This document shows, one piece after another, positions 1 to 6,296 of a DNA stretch of 14,915 bases (the stretch's first letter is position 1; each line of letters starts with the position of its first letter). The stretch lies in contig CALAQT010000262.1 in assembly GCA_937888775.1 (NCBI GenBank), forward strand, positions 1-14,915. Direction: 5' to 3'. The translations under genes were made by a program, and so were the position numbers. The stretch comes from an uncultured Actinomycetes bacterium. Lineage in GTDB: Bacteria > Actinomycetota > Thermoleophilia > Solirubrobacterales > Solirubrobacteraceae. The notes below the pieces were generated by a model. That model worked only from the letters and a program-made list of their open reading frames with translations. It searched no databases and was not told the origin of the DNA.

Positions 1-732
1 ATGGATCCAGCTTCGGGAGTCGGGATTCCGGTGGCTTTCGGCGCGGGGCTGATCTCGTTCCTGTCGCCCTGCGTGCTACCGCTGGTGCCGGGCTACCTCT
101 CGGCCGTGGCCGGCGTGGCGCCTTCGGAGATCAGGACACGTCGGGTGATCGGCCCAAGCCTCGCCTTCGTGGGGAGCTTCTCCGTGATCTTCATGGCCCT
201 GGGGTTGCTCGGCCAGCGCGCATTGCGCAGCACCCTCACGGGGCCGGCGGCGCTGAAGGTGTCTGGCGGACTGATCATCGTGATGGGTGTGCTGTTCGTA
301 CTGGCGCCATTCGTGCCGTCGCTGAGCCGCGAGTGGCACGTGGGCAAGCTGATGCAGCGAGCCGGGCGAAGCGGACCGGTGCTGACCGGCGCCGCATTCG
401 CGCTGGCCTGGACCCCGTGTACGGGACCGACGCTTGGAGCGATCGTCACCGCCGCCGGGACGTCGTCGTCGGCTTCCCACGGCGCGATCCTGCTGGCCTT
501 CTACTGCGCCGGGCTGGGGGTGCCGTTTCTGATCACGGGGCTTGCGTTCGGCACGGCCACGGCGGCCTTCGCGGTCGTCAAGCGCCACTACCCGGTCGTG
601 ATCGGCACCGGTGGCCTGGTCCTGATCTCGATGGGGGTGCTGATCTGGACCGGCGAGTTCACGCAGCTCAACATCACGGTGAGCCACTGGATCCAGGGCC
701 TGGGACTGCCCGACCTCAACGCCGACACCTGA
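1..732 (+). CDS. ccdA: CcdA-family cytochrome c biogenesis / thiol-disulfide transporter (5' end at window edge)
   Basis: An integral membrane protein of 243 residues that should pass reducing equivalents from cytoplasmic thioredoxin to extracytoplasmic thiol proteins, for example during cytochrome c maturation. The sequence shows about six hydrophobic segments and the two hallmark cysteine motifs of the CcdA/DsbD transmembrane family: LSPCVLPLVPGYL with Cys24, and WTPCTGPTLGAI with Cys140. These two cysteines form the redox pair in characterised members. Length is normal for stand-alone CcdA. The first codon of the window is an in-frame ATG, but nothing upstream is visible, so a few more N-terminal residues cannot be excluded. 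No partner (ResB, ResC, TlpA-like thioredoxin) follows downstream; a partner would have to lie before the window. A structured gene-free stretch follows. Confidence 0.85.
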   Translation: MDPASGVGIPVAFGAGLISFLSPCVLPLVPGYLSAVAGVAPSEIRTRRVIGPSLAFVGSFSVIFMALGLLGQRALRSTLTGPAALKVSGGLIIVMGVLFVLAPFVPSLSREWHVGKLMQRAGRSGPVLTGAAFALAWTPCTGPTLGAIVTAAGTSSSASHGAILLAFYCAGLGVPFLITGLAFGTATAAFAVVKRHYPVVIGTGGLVLISMGVLIWTGEFTQLNITVSHWIQGLGLPDLNADT

Positions 733-753
733 CCCGGCTCCACCAGCCAATCC

Positions 754-780
754 GGGCTAAGGGCTCGCGGCGGAATTACT
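754..780 (-). repeat. Half copy of the dispersed AATTTCGCC element
   Basis: Read on the minus strand, this carries AATTCCGCCGCGAGCCCT followed by TAGCCC. It matches the second half-site, linker and box position of the full element at 943-980, but the first half-site (781-792 side) has decayed. It points back into the 3' end of the ccdA gene, opposite to the full copy. Together the two form an imperfect inverted pair about 230 bp apart. Whether it is a live antisense promoter or a remnant cannot be told from sequence. Confidence 0.5.
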
Positions 781-796
781 GACGGCTTGTCCGGCC

Positions 797-847
797 CTCG
801 AGCGCAGCCTGCTCGGCATCCAGCCTCGCGGCTCGGCTGCGCTCGAG
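797..847. repeat. 13-bp perfect inverted repeat downstream of ccdA (possible terminator)
   Basis: CTCGAGCGCAGCC at 797-809 is the exact reverse complement of 835-847, with a 25-nt GC-rich loop. It begins 65 nt after the ccdA stop. A 13-bp GC-rich stem would be very stable. There is no T-run after it, so it is not a classical intrinsic terminator, although GC-rich actinobacteria often use hairpins without a T-run. It could equally be the core of a decayed palindromic repeat element. Confidence 0.55.
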
Positions 848-887
848 TCATCCGGCTGCAGCGCTGGACGCCACCCGCGATGCTCAA

Positions 888-902
888 CGTGCCAAAGGCA
901 CG
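888..902. repeat. Small hairpin, 6-bp stem with AAA loop
   Basis: CGTGCC-AAA-GGCACG is a perfect 6-bp stem with a 3-nt loop, lying between the large inverted repeat at 797-847 and the promoter-like element at 943. No T-run follows. Its role is unknown. It adds to the impression that the 733-1054 interval is structured and not random spacer. Confidence 0.4.
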
Positions 903-942
903 CCCGCTCGCGTGCGACGCAGCAGCCTCCACGGGTCTCCGG

Positions 943-980
943 TCCAATTTCGCCACTAATTTCGCCGCGAGCGCTAATTA
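943..980 (+). promoter_or_regulatory. Dispersed direct-repeat element plus TAATTA box upstream of the ZIP gene
   Basis: After TCC come two copies of AATTTCGCC (946-954 and 958-966) at 12-bp period, then GCGAGCGC and the box TAATTA at 975-980. The same arrangement lies upstream of the epimerase gene (5346-5387) and the biotin carrier gene (12226-12266), always facing the downstream gene and with 31-32 nt from the first CC to the box. I infer a promoter or activator site with a -10-like box. Transcription would start near 987 and leave a leader of about 70 nt before the ZIP start. Confidence 0.55.
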
Positions 981-1028
981 CTGCATCTGGGCACATTTCG
1001 ACCTGGTACGCTGGCGCGATCCGCAGAC

Positions 1029-1042
1029 TTAGGGTTCCCTAA
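1029..1042. promoter_or_regulatory. 14-bp palindrome before the ZIP start, possible metal-responsive operator
   Basis: TTAGGG-TT-CCCTAA is a perfect palindrome ending 12 nt before the TTG start of the ZIP transporter. It also contains TAGGGT (1030-1035), which fits the TAnnnT box seen at other starts here. An operator for a metal-sensing repressor would make sense for a metal transporter, but the sequence does not match the Zur or Fur consensus I know, so this is inference. Confidence 0.35.
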
Positions 1043-1054
1043 CTCCCAGCGCTC

Positions 1055-1918
1055 TTGTCCTTCGTCCAGACCGTCGCGCTCGGCGCCCTCGCCGGGTTCA
1101 CCATCTACATCGGCTTGCCCGTCGCCCGGGTCCAGTTGCTGGGCGGCCGTTCGCGCGTCGCGCTGGCGATGTTCTCGGTCGGCGTGCTGGCGTTCATCTT
1201 CGTCGACGTGCTCTCCAACGGGATCTCGATCGTCGATCACACGCTGCAGGCGGTCAAGCATCATCACGGTTCGGCCGGGTATCTGGTCTGGCTGGTCGTG
1301 CTGCTGGGGGCGGGCTTTGCGGCTGGGAGCGCCGGGTTGGCCACGATTCAGCGCCGGATCCGGCCACTCGGGGCTCGCACTCCGACGATCGCCGGTGGCG
1401 CTCCGGCGGTGGCGCTGGCCGGCTTGGAGCCCGACGCGGTGGCGGCCGAGCTCGACGCCGCCAGGCGCAGTGCGCTACGCACCGGGCTGACGATCGCGGC
1501 CGCGATCGGGGTGCACAACTTCGCTGAAGGGCTGGCGATCGGCGTCTCGGCGCGAGCCGGGGCGATCAGTCTGGCGACGGTGCTGATCATCGGCTTCGCG
1601 CTGCACAACGCCACGGAGGGGTTCGGGATTGTCGGCCCGCTGGGCGACGTGCGGCCTTCCTGGCGATGGCTCGGGCTCGCAGGACTGATCGGCGGAGGCC
1701 CGACGTTCCTGGGATCGATCCTCGGCTACGCAGTTACCAGCAACGCGCTCGAGTTGGTCTTCTACGCGATCGCGGGCGGCGCAATCCTGTATGTGATTGG
1801 TGAGATCTGGAACGGAATGCGCCGCTACGGCTACCGAGAGCTCGAGTTGCTGATGGTCAGTGCCGGATTCCTGGTCGGGGTGCTGACCGATCTGGTCGTC
1901 ACCTACGGCGGCGGCTGA
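1055..1918 (+). CDS. ZIP-family divalent metal transporter
   Basis: A 287-residue membrane protein that should import zinc or another divalent cation into the cytoplasm. The two metal-site signatures of the ZIP family are clear: HNFAEG (His154, Asn155, Glu158) in the fourth membrane segment and HNATEG (His184, Asn185, Glu188) in the fifth, closest to the GufA/ZupT branch. A histidine-containing stretch (KHHHG, residues 68-72) and a variable Ala-rich loop (about 105-140) lie between the third and fourth segments. The start is TTG at 1055; an in-frame stop at 1040-1042 rules out a longer form and there is no clear Shine-Dalgarno. The 3' end converges on the small gene at 1965-2174. The upstream palindrome and direct-repeat element suggest regulated expression. 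Substrate metal cannot be assigned. Confidence 0.85.
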   Translation: MSFVQTVALGALAGFTIYIGLPVARVQLLGGRSRVALAMFSVGVLAFIFVDVLSNGISIVDHTLQAVKHHHGSAGYLVWLVVLLGAGFAAGSAGLATIQRRIRPLGARTPTIAGGAPAVALAGLEPDAVAAELDAARRSALRTGLTIAAAIGVHNFAEGLAIGVSARAGAISLATVLIIGFALHNATEGFGIVGPLGDVRPSWRWLGLAGLIGGGPTFLGSILGYAVTSNALELVFYAIAGGAILYVIGEIWNGMRRYGYRELELLMVSAGFLVGVLTDLVVTYGGG

Positions 1919-1964
1919 CCGCGGCACTGGCCGGACCCCGGTCCTGCCACCGGCGCAGCGAAGT

Positions 1965-2174
1965 TCAGTCGTCGTGCTGCTCGTGCCAGCGCAGCGAGGC
2001 TGCCTCCGCACTGGCCGAATGTCGCCCGGGGACGACTTCATCATCTTCGGGAATCGCCGAGGGAGCTGGGTACTCGGCAGCCTCGTCGGGATGCGTGTCC
2101 TCCCAACGCGCGGCAGCGCCATCAACGCTCCAGGAATGGCGATCCGGGCGTTTGCTTTCTTGGTCGTCGGACAT
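1965..2174 (-). CDS. Small acidic hypothetical protein with an internal 16-residue repeat
   Basis: A 69-residue, strongly acidic, hydrophilic protein with no membrane segment. I do not recognise the family. The ATG at 2174 is chosen because a strong Shine-Dalgarno (GGAGGAG, minus strand of 2181-2187) precedes it; the frame stays open upstream but that part looks non-coding. Two segments match at a 39-residue offset: residues 13-28 (HSWSVDGAAARWEDTH) and 52-67 (HSASAEAASLRWHEQH), sharing H-S-x-S, Ala, R-W and a final His. They are joined by an acidic Pro-rich linker. This suggests a duplicated helical motif, perhaps a small binding or nucleic-acid-associated protein, but no function is assigned. 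It is divergent from the GH15 gene and convergent with the ZIP gene. Confidence 0.65.
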   Translation of the reverse strand: MSDDQESKRPDRHSWSVDGAAARWEDTHPDEAAEYPAPSAIPEDDEVVPGRHSASAEAASLRWHEQHDD

Positions 2175-2212
2175 CTCATTCTCCTCCGTGGATCTTCGAC
2201 ACCGTAAGGCTA
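2175..2212 (-). promoter_or_regulatory. TAGCCT box and strong ribosome binding site for the 69-aa gene
   Basis: On the minus strand, TAGCCT (2212 down to 2207) fits the TAnnnT -10 pattern. GGAGGAG (2187 down to 2181) lies 6 nt before the ATG at 2174. The predicted leader is about 25 nt. The ribosome binding site fixes the start codon. The -10 call is weaker, because no -35 is obvious. Confidence 0.45.
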
Positions 2213-2238
2213 CCCGTCTGAGTTTGCGGCATGCGCCT

Positions 2239-2272
2239 TTGACATGACGCGGACCGCACGGCCGGTTAGGCT
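2239..2272 (+). promoter_or_regulatory. Possible promoter for the GH15 gene, giving a leaderless or nearly leaderless mRNA
   Basis: TTGACA at 2239-2244 is a perfect -35 hexamer, and TAGGCT at 2267-2272 fits a -10, ending 9 nt before the ATG at 2282. The 22-nt spacer is longer than the usual 16-19, so the two may not belong together. No Shine-Dalgarno precedes the ATG, in keeping with a leaderless transcript. Confidence 0.4.
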
Positions 2273-2281
2273 GCGCTCGCC

Positions 2282-4174
2282 ATGTGCCCGAGCATTCCCA
2301 TTCCCCCACACGACGTCCCGCTCGTCGGAGGCTCCCCATTTCCCCCGATCGCCGACTACGCGTTCCTGTCTGACTGCCACACCGGGGCGCTGGTGGCGCC
2401 CGACGGGAGCATCGAATGGATGTGCGTGCCTCGCTTTGACTCGCCGAGCGTGTTCGGGTCGCTGCTGGATCGCCGCGCGGGCTCGTTCAGGCTCGGTCCC
2501 TACGGGATCGTGGTGCCGCTGTCGTCGCGCTACCTGCCGGGCACGCTGATCTTGGAAACGACCTGGATGACCCCGTCGGGCTGGATCGTCGTGCGCGACG
2601 GCCTGGCGATCGGGCCCTGGCACGATCAACATGCCGACGAGGCTTCCCACACGCGGCCGCCCACCGATCACGACGCGGATCACATGCTGATCCGCACCGT
2701 GCAGTGCATCCAGGGAGAGGTCCAGGTCGAAGCGGTCTGCGAGCCGATCTTCGATTACGGCCGGACACCGGCGCGGTGGGAGCGGCTGAGCGAAGATTGG
2801 AGCTCTGCCGACGCCACCGACGGGGCGACCACGCTCAGATTGATGTCGGACCTGAGGATCGGGATCGAAGGCAACCGGGCGCGGGCCCGCCACACCCTGG
2901 TCGAGGGCGAACGACGGTTTGTCGCGCTGGGCTGGACCCATGGGGCGGCCGGACCGGCGGACCGCGACGACGCCTTCCGGCGCCTGGACATGACCGCCCA
3001 TTACTGGCGCAACTGGCTCGCCGGCGGGCGCTTTCCCGACCACCGCTGGCGCCAGCATCTGCAGCGCTCGGCGCTGACGCTCAAAGGGCTCACCTACGGC
3101 CCGACCGGGGCGACGGTGGCCGCCGCCACCACCTCGTTGCCCGAGACAGTGGGCGGTGAGCGCAACTGGGATTACCGCTTCTGCTGGATGCGCGACGCGA
3201 CCTTCACGCTCTGGGCCCTGCATGCGCTCGGATTCGATTGGGAGGCCGATGACTTCATGCAGTTCGTCGCCGACCTCGCCCGTGACAGCGATGGCTCGTT
3301 GCAGATCATGTACGGCCTGACGGGCGAGCGCGACCTGGAGGAGCACGAGCTTGAGCATCTGACCGGTTATGAGGAGTCAGTGCCGGTCCGAATCGGCAAC
3401 GGCGCCTACAACCAGCGCCAGAACGACGTGTTCGGCGCGGTGCTCGACTCGGTCTATCTGCACGCCAAGGTCGGCGGCCACATTCCCCAGCGCTTGTGGC
3501 CGGTGCTCAAGGATCAGGTCAACTGCGCGCTGACGGTCTGGTCCCAGCCTGATCAAGGAATCTGGGAGACGCGCGGGGAGCCCAAGCACTACGTCTCCTC
3601 CAAGCTCATGTGCTGGGTGGCGGTCGACCGCGGCGCCCGAATCGCCGAGCTGCAGGGCGAGGTTGCGCTGGCCAAGGAGCTCACCAAGCGTGCTCAGGAG
3701 ATCCGGGAAAACATTCTGGACAAGGGGGTCAGCGAACGCGGCGTGTTCAGACAGCATTACGACACCGACGCACTGGACGCCTCGACGCTGCTGATCCCGC
3801 TGCTGCGTTTCCTGCCGGCGACCGACGAGCGGGTGCAGGCGACCGTGCTGGCGATCGCCGACGAGCTGCAGGTCAACGGCTTCGTGCTGCGCTACGACGT
3901 CGACGAGACCGATGACGGGCTGTCAGGAACCGAGGGCACATTCCTGATCTGCTCGTTCTGGCTGGTGTCGGCGCTGTGCGAGATCGGAGAGATTGACCGA
4001 GCGACGACGATGTGCGACCGCCTGCTGGCTCACGCCTCACCGCTGATGCTCTACGCCGAGGAGCTGGACCCCCAGAGCGGGCGTCACCTGGGCAATTACC
4101 CGCAGGCGTTCACCCACCTGGCGCTGATCAATGCGGTGATGCACGTGATCTCGGCCGAAGAAGCGCCCGACTGA
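2282..4174 (+). CDS. Glycoside hydrolase family 15 protein (glucoamylase / trehalase type)
   Basis: A 630-residue cytosolic protein without a signal peptide, of the GH15 family with an (alpha/alpha)6 barrel, acting on alpha-glucosidic linkages. Visible landmarks: N-terminal domain starting at DYAFLSDCHTGALVAPDGSIEW-type residues 25-46; the barrel motif NWDYRFCWMRDA at 295-306; GIWETRG at 426-432 with Glu429, a likely general acid; GTEGTF at 549-554 with Glu551, a likely general base; and PQAFTHLALINA at 607-618. Length and motifs match the actinobacterial GH15 group that includes mycobacterial trehalases, so trehalose hydrolysis is possible; the alternative is a glucoamylase acting on glycogen-derived maltooligosaccharides. 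Start ATG at 2282 has no Shine-Dalgarno. No other carbohydrate gene is adjacent. The stop codon lies inside a 26-nt tandem duplication. Confidence 0.88.
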   Translation: MCPSIPIPPHDVPLVGGSPFPPIADYAFLSDCHTGALVAPDGSIEWMCVPRFDSPSVFGSLLDRRAGSFRLGPYGIVVPLSSRYLPGTLILETTWMTPSGWIVVRDGLAIGPWHDQHADEASHTRPPTDHDADHMLIRTVQCIQGEVQVEAVCEPIFDYGRTPARWERLSEDWSSADATDGATTLRLMSDLRIGIEGNRARARHTLVEGERRFVALGWTHGAAGPADRDDAFRRLDMTAHYWRNWLAGGRFPDHRWRQHLQRSALTLKGLTYGPTGATVAAATTSLPETVGGERNWDYRFCWMRDATFTLWALHALGFDWEADDFMQFVADLARDSDGSLQIMYGLTGERDLEEHELEHLTGYEESVPVRIGNGAYNQRQNDVFGAVLDSVYLHAKVGGHIPQRLWPVLKDQVNCALTVWSQPDQGIWETRGEPKHYVSSKLMCWVAVDRGARIAELQGEVALAKELTKRAQEIRENILDKGVSERGVFRQHYDTDALDASTLLIPLLRFLPATDERVQATVLAIADELQVNGFVLRYDVDETDDGLSGTEGTFLICSFWLVSALCEIGEIDRATTMCDRLLAHASPLMLYAEELDPQSGRHLGNYPQAFTHLALINAVMHVISAEEAPD

Positions 4175-4231
4175 CGCGCGCCGAGGAGGCGGTCGACTGA
4201 CGCGCGCCGAGGAGGCGGTCGACTGACGCGC
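4169..4231. repeat. 26-nt tandem duplication spanning the GH15 stop codon (2.4 copies)
   Basis: The unit begins GACTGACGCGCGCCG and ends GCGGTC. Copies are 4169-4194 and 4195-4220 (identical), followed by an 11-nt third start at 4221-4231. The first copy supplies the last Asp codon and the TGA of the GH15 gene. Because 26 is not a multiple of three, expansion leaves the protein unchanged only because the stop is in the first copy. It looks like recent replication slippage. Confidence 0.8.
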
Positions 4232-4260
4232 CCGCGCCCGACGGCGTCGAGCTGATGTCG

Positions 4261-5307
4261 CTAGCGGATCAGCCGCTCGAAGCGTGCCGCGTCGACCATC
4301 ATTTGCAGAGTCTCCCGCGCATCGTGGCGCGGTCGCCAGCGCAGGTCGCGACGCGCCTTGACGGTGTCCATCAGTACCGGCCTGCGCAAGCTCTCGATCC
4401 ACTGCGCCTCGGTGGGCACGAACGGGAGCCGGGCGACCAGCTCGGCGGCCGCATCCATCGCCAGCTCCGGCAAGGGGATGCTGTACCAGCCCAGGGCGTC
4501 GGCGAGATCGGACATCGTCAGCGTGCCGGGGCCGGCCAGGTTGTACACGCCCGGCTCGCCCCGGCCGAGGATGGCGGCCCGCAGCGCGGTGGCGACATCG
4601 TCGTGATGGACGAGCTGAAACGGAACGCCGGGATCGGGGATCACCGGCTTGAGGACGGGCAAGAACTCCAGAGCCCGCAGCATCGCCGCCGGCATCCGCT
4701 CCGAGAGCTGGATGTAGGGGATGCTCTGCACCATCGTCATCGCGTCCGGCCCGGCCACGATGCAGGGCCGGAACACGTACGCCTCGGTGCTGGAACCCTG
4801 CAACAGCTCGATCAGCGTCAGCTCCAGCTCGGCCTTCTGGGCGGAGTAGTAGTGACGCTCGGTGCCGCGCGGGATGACCTCTTCGGAGAGCAGCTTCGGA
4901 TTGTCGGAATGAAATCCGTAGGCGGCGACCGAGGAGGCGTAGACAAGCCGCTCGGCGCCCGCGGCGACGGCCGCCTCGAACACGTTGCGCGACCCCTGCA
5001 GGTTGATCGAGCGCGTCTCCTCCAGGCCGCCCATGATCAGAAACGCCAGGTGCACGACCACGTCGGCGCCGGCGAATACCTCCTGCACCGCCCCTACGTC
5101 CAGCACGTCGGCTTGGCGATACTCGGTCTTGCGCAGGCCCTCGGCGGCCGGATCGAAGGGACGCCGGGCCATCGCCCGAATCCGGCCGACCTCGCGGCTC
5201 GCTTCTAGCGAGCGCAGCAGCGAGCGCCCGATGTCGCCCGTCGGGCCGGTGACCGCGACGGTGAGCTTCGACGACCGTGTGGCTGTGGAGCGGCGGCTCG
5301 CCATCAT
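4261..5307 (-). CDS. NAD(P)-dependent epimerase/dehydratase or reductase (extended SDR)
   Basis: A 348-residue soluble oxidoreductase. The N-terminal Rossmann motif is TGPTGDIG (Gly21, Gly24, Gly27), followed by a conserved acidic turn (QADVLD, 65-70), HLAF (86-89), the SSVAAYG strand with catalytic Ser125/126, and the YxxxK pair Tyr154 and Lys158. These define an extended short-chain dehydrogenase related to sugar-nucleotide epimerases and atypical SDRs. Later landmarks are FRPCIVAGP, FQLVHHDDVA and YNLAGPGTLTMSDLADAL. The substrate is not readable from sequence. Two ATG codons lie at 5307 and 5304; either could be used, and residues 1-14 look like a disordered lead. It is preceded by the dispersed direct-repeat element and a TAGACT box, and lies codirectionally 110 nt downstream of the Nudix gene. 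It converges with the GH15 gene. Confidence 0.82.
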   Translation of the reverse strand: MMASRRSTATRSSKLTVAVTGPTGDIGRSLLRSLEASREVGRIRAMARRPFDPAAEGLRKTEYRQADVLDVGAVQEVFAGADVVVHLAFLIMGGLEETRSINLQGSRNVFEAAVAAGAERLVYASSVAAYGFHSDNPKLLSEEVIPRGTERHYYSAQKAELELTLIELLQGSSTEAYVFRPCIVAGPDAMTMVQSIPYIQLSERMPAAMLRALEFLPVLKPVIPDPGVPFQLVHHDDVATALRAAILGRGEPGVYNLAGPGTLTMSDLADALGWYSIPLPELAMDAAAELVARLPFVPTEAQWIESLRRPVLMDTVKARRDLRWRPRHDARETLQMMVDAARFERLIR

Positions 5308-5345
5308 CAGACCCGGGATCGGAGTGGCGCCGTCTTCACGGCGCG

Positions 5346-5387
5346 AGTCTAGGGGCTCGCGACGAAATATGTGGCGAAATTGGAACC
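5346..5387 (-). promoter_or_regulatory. Dispersed direct-repeat element plus TAGACT box upstream of the epimerase gene
   Basis: Read on the minus strand: CC, AATTTCGCC, ACA, TATTTCGTC, GCG, AGCCCC, then TAGACT (5351 down to 5346). This matches the copies at 943 and 12226 in order, period (12 bp) and spacing (32 nt to the box). CGCGAG...CTCGCG also forms a 6-bp inverted repeat around the box. The predicted transcript would start near 5339, leaving about 32 nt before the ATG. Confidence 0.55.
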
Positions 5388-5417
5388 TCGGTCCAGCCCG
5401 GTCCGAGGCGCAAGCGC

Positions 5418-6047
5418 TCAGTCGTCATACCCGGGTTCGCCCGGAAGCACAATCCGCGCCGTCTCGCCAAAGCTCAGCACGCGCGGCTGCACCGGTGCGA
5501 CCGTGTGTGCGCGGGCATGCTGGAGCAAATCGCGCGCGGAGGCAAACCCCGCCAGCTGCTCGAGATGCTTGATCGTGGGGAACACCAGCAGGATCTGTCC
5601 GGCGGCGGCGTCGGCGAGCGCTGCGTCAGGCGAGTACCAGCGCGCATCGACCACTTCGCCACCGTCAATTCGCGCTTCGCTGCCCTCCGGCAGCAGGGCG
5701 AGGAAAAACCAGGTGTCGTAGCGGATCTTCACCTCGGCCGGCGTGATCCAGCGTGAGAACGCCACCAGCTCGTCGGGGCCGGCGAGCCGAACTCCTGCTT
5801 CCTCGGCGAGCTCGCGCAGGGCCGCTGAGCGAAGTGCTTGGTCTCCTGAGCTCTCGGCGCGATCCACCGCGCCGCCGGGGAACACCCAAGCTCCGGCCAT
5901 GAAGCGCGATTGCGGATTGCGCTGGACCAGCAGCACCTCGACGGCGTCGGCCCCGCCGCGCAGCAGGATCACGGTTGCCGCCAGACGGGGGACCGTTTCA
6001 GGTCCGCTGTTGAGCTCCTCTCCGGGTCCGGGACGACCGGTCGACAT
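5418..6047 (-). CDS. Nudix hydrolase
   Basis: A 209-residue protein that should hydrolyse a nucleoside diphosphate linked to another moiety. The Nudix box is visible but with a longer gap than the canonical one: FPGGAVD at 56-62, then a short insertion, then RELAEEAGV (Arg78, Glu79, Glu82, Glu83), giving the RExxEE metal-binding core. The extended box and the [20 protein letters not shown] strand resemble the NUDT7/NUDT8/NUDT19-type branch, which contains CoA and acyl-CoA diphosphatases. That suggests a CoA-type substrate but does not prove one. Start is ATG at 6047. TAGGGT ends 6 nt before it, so the mRNA is probably leaderless. It is divergent from rubredoxin, with 67 nt between the starts. 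The C-terminal 50 residues are variable. Confidence 0.82.
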   Translation of the reverse strand: MSTGRPGPGEELNSGPETVPRLAATVILLRGGADAVEVLLVQRNPQSRFMAGAWVFPGGAVDRAESSGDQALRSAALRELAEEAGVRLAGPDELVAFSRWITPAEVKIRYDTWFFLALLPEGSEARIDGGEVVDARWYSPDAALADAAAGQILLVFPTIKHLEQLAGFASARDLLQHARAHTVAPVQPRVLSFGETARIVLPGEPGYDD

Positions 6048-6053
6048 GCCGCG

Positions 6054-6059
6054 ACCCTA
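6054..6059 (-). promoter_or_regulatory. TAGGGT -10 box, leaderless start of the Nudix gene
   Basis: On the minus strand TAGGGT is followed by CGCGGC and the ATG at 6047. A 6-nt gap places the transcription start on or next to the A of the ATG, the geometry of leaderless actinobacterial mRNAs. No Shine-Dalgarno is present, and no convincing -35 is seen. Confidence 0.45.
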
Positions 6060-6101
6060 TCGCGGCGGACATCGTGCGCGTCGGCGCATGACCCGTTGCA
6101 C

Positions 6102-6107
6102 TACCCT
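6102..6107 (+). promoter_or_regulatory. TACCCT -10 box, leaderless start of rubredoxin
   Basis: TACCCT is followed by 7 nt and the GTG at 6115, again the spacing expected for a leaderless transcript. This supports GTG 6115 over the upstream in-frame ATG at 6088, which would lie before the promoter. The -35 region is not recognisable. Confidence 0.45.
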
Positions 6108-6114
6108 TCCGCGC

Positions 6115-6276
6115 GTGAAGTGGATGTGCGAGTCATGCGGGTTCATCTATGACCCAGCCGAAGGCGACCCCGACGGAGGCATTCCTCCGGGCACGGAGTT
6201 CGAGGACATTCCTGAGACCTGGTTCTGTCCGGTCTGTGGCGCGCGCAAGCGCGACTTCACGCCCTACGAGGATTGA
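6115..6276 (+). CDS. Rubredoxin
   Basis: A 53-residue iron-sulfur electron carrier that binds one iron through four cysteines. The two CxxCG knuckles are exact: CESCG (Cys5, Cys8) and CPVCG (Cys38, Cys41). Between them are the classical rubredoxin residues [22 protein letters not shown] and W36. Length from GTG 6115 is exactly that of the family (52-54), and a TACCCT box 7 nt upstream supports this start; a longer form from ATG 6088 would add nine untypical residues. It is cytoplasmic and probably donates electrons to an oxygenase, a peroxide or superoxide reductase, or another flavoprotein; no partner is adjacent. It ends 20 nt from the convergent bioA stop. Confidence 0.93.
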   Translation: MKWMCESCGFIYDPAEGDPDGGIPPGTEFEDIPETWFCPVCGARKRDFTPYED

Positions 6277-6296
6277 GCGCTTGCCGTCGCAGTCGC

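Noticed and set aside
787..1032. Possible 81-aa plus-strand gene between ccdA and the ZIP gene
   Set aside because: It runs through the 13-bp inverted repeat, the small hairpin and the promoter-like direct repeats. It has no ribosome site and no protein-like pattern.
1933..1944. GGACC-CC-GGTCC palindrome after the ZIP stop as a terminator
   Set aside because: Five-base arms with a 2-nt loop and no T-run are too weak to claim in GC-rich DNA.
2210..3358. Long minus-strand open frame (about 380 codons) opposite the GH15 gene
   Set aside because: It is antisense to a gene with clear GH15 motifs, is rich in Arg/Gly/Pro/His as expected from GC-rich codon shadows, and shows no recognisable domain.
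4255..5208. Long plus-strand open frame opposite the epimerase gene
   Set aside because: Composition is Arg/Gln/His-rich without hydrophobic patterning. The opposite strand carries intact SDR motifs.
6088..6117. ATG at 6088 as the rubredoxin start
   Set aside because: It would add nine atypical residues and lies upstream of the TACCCT box. GTG 6115 gives the exact family length.
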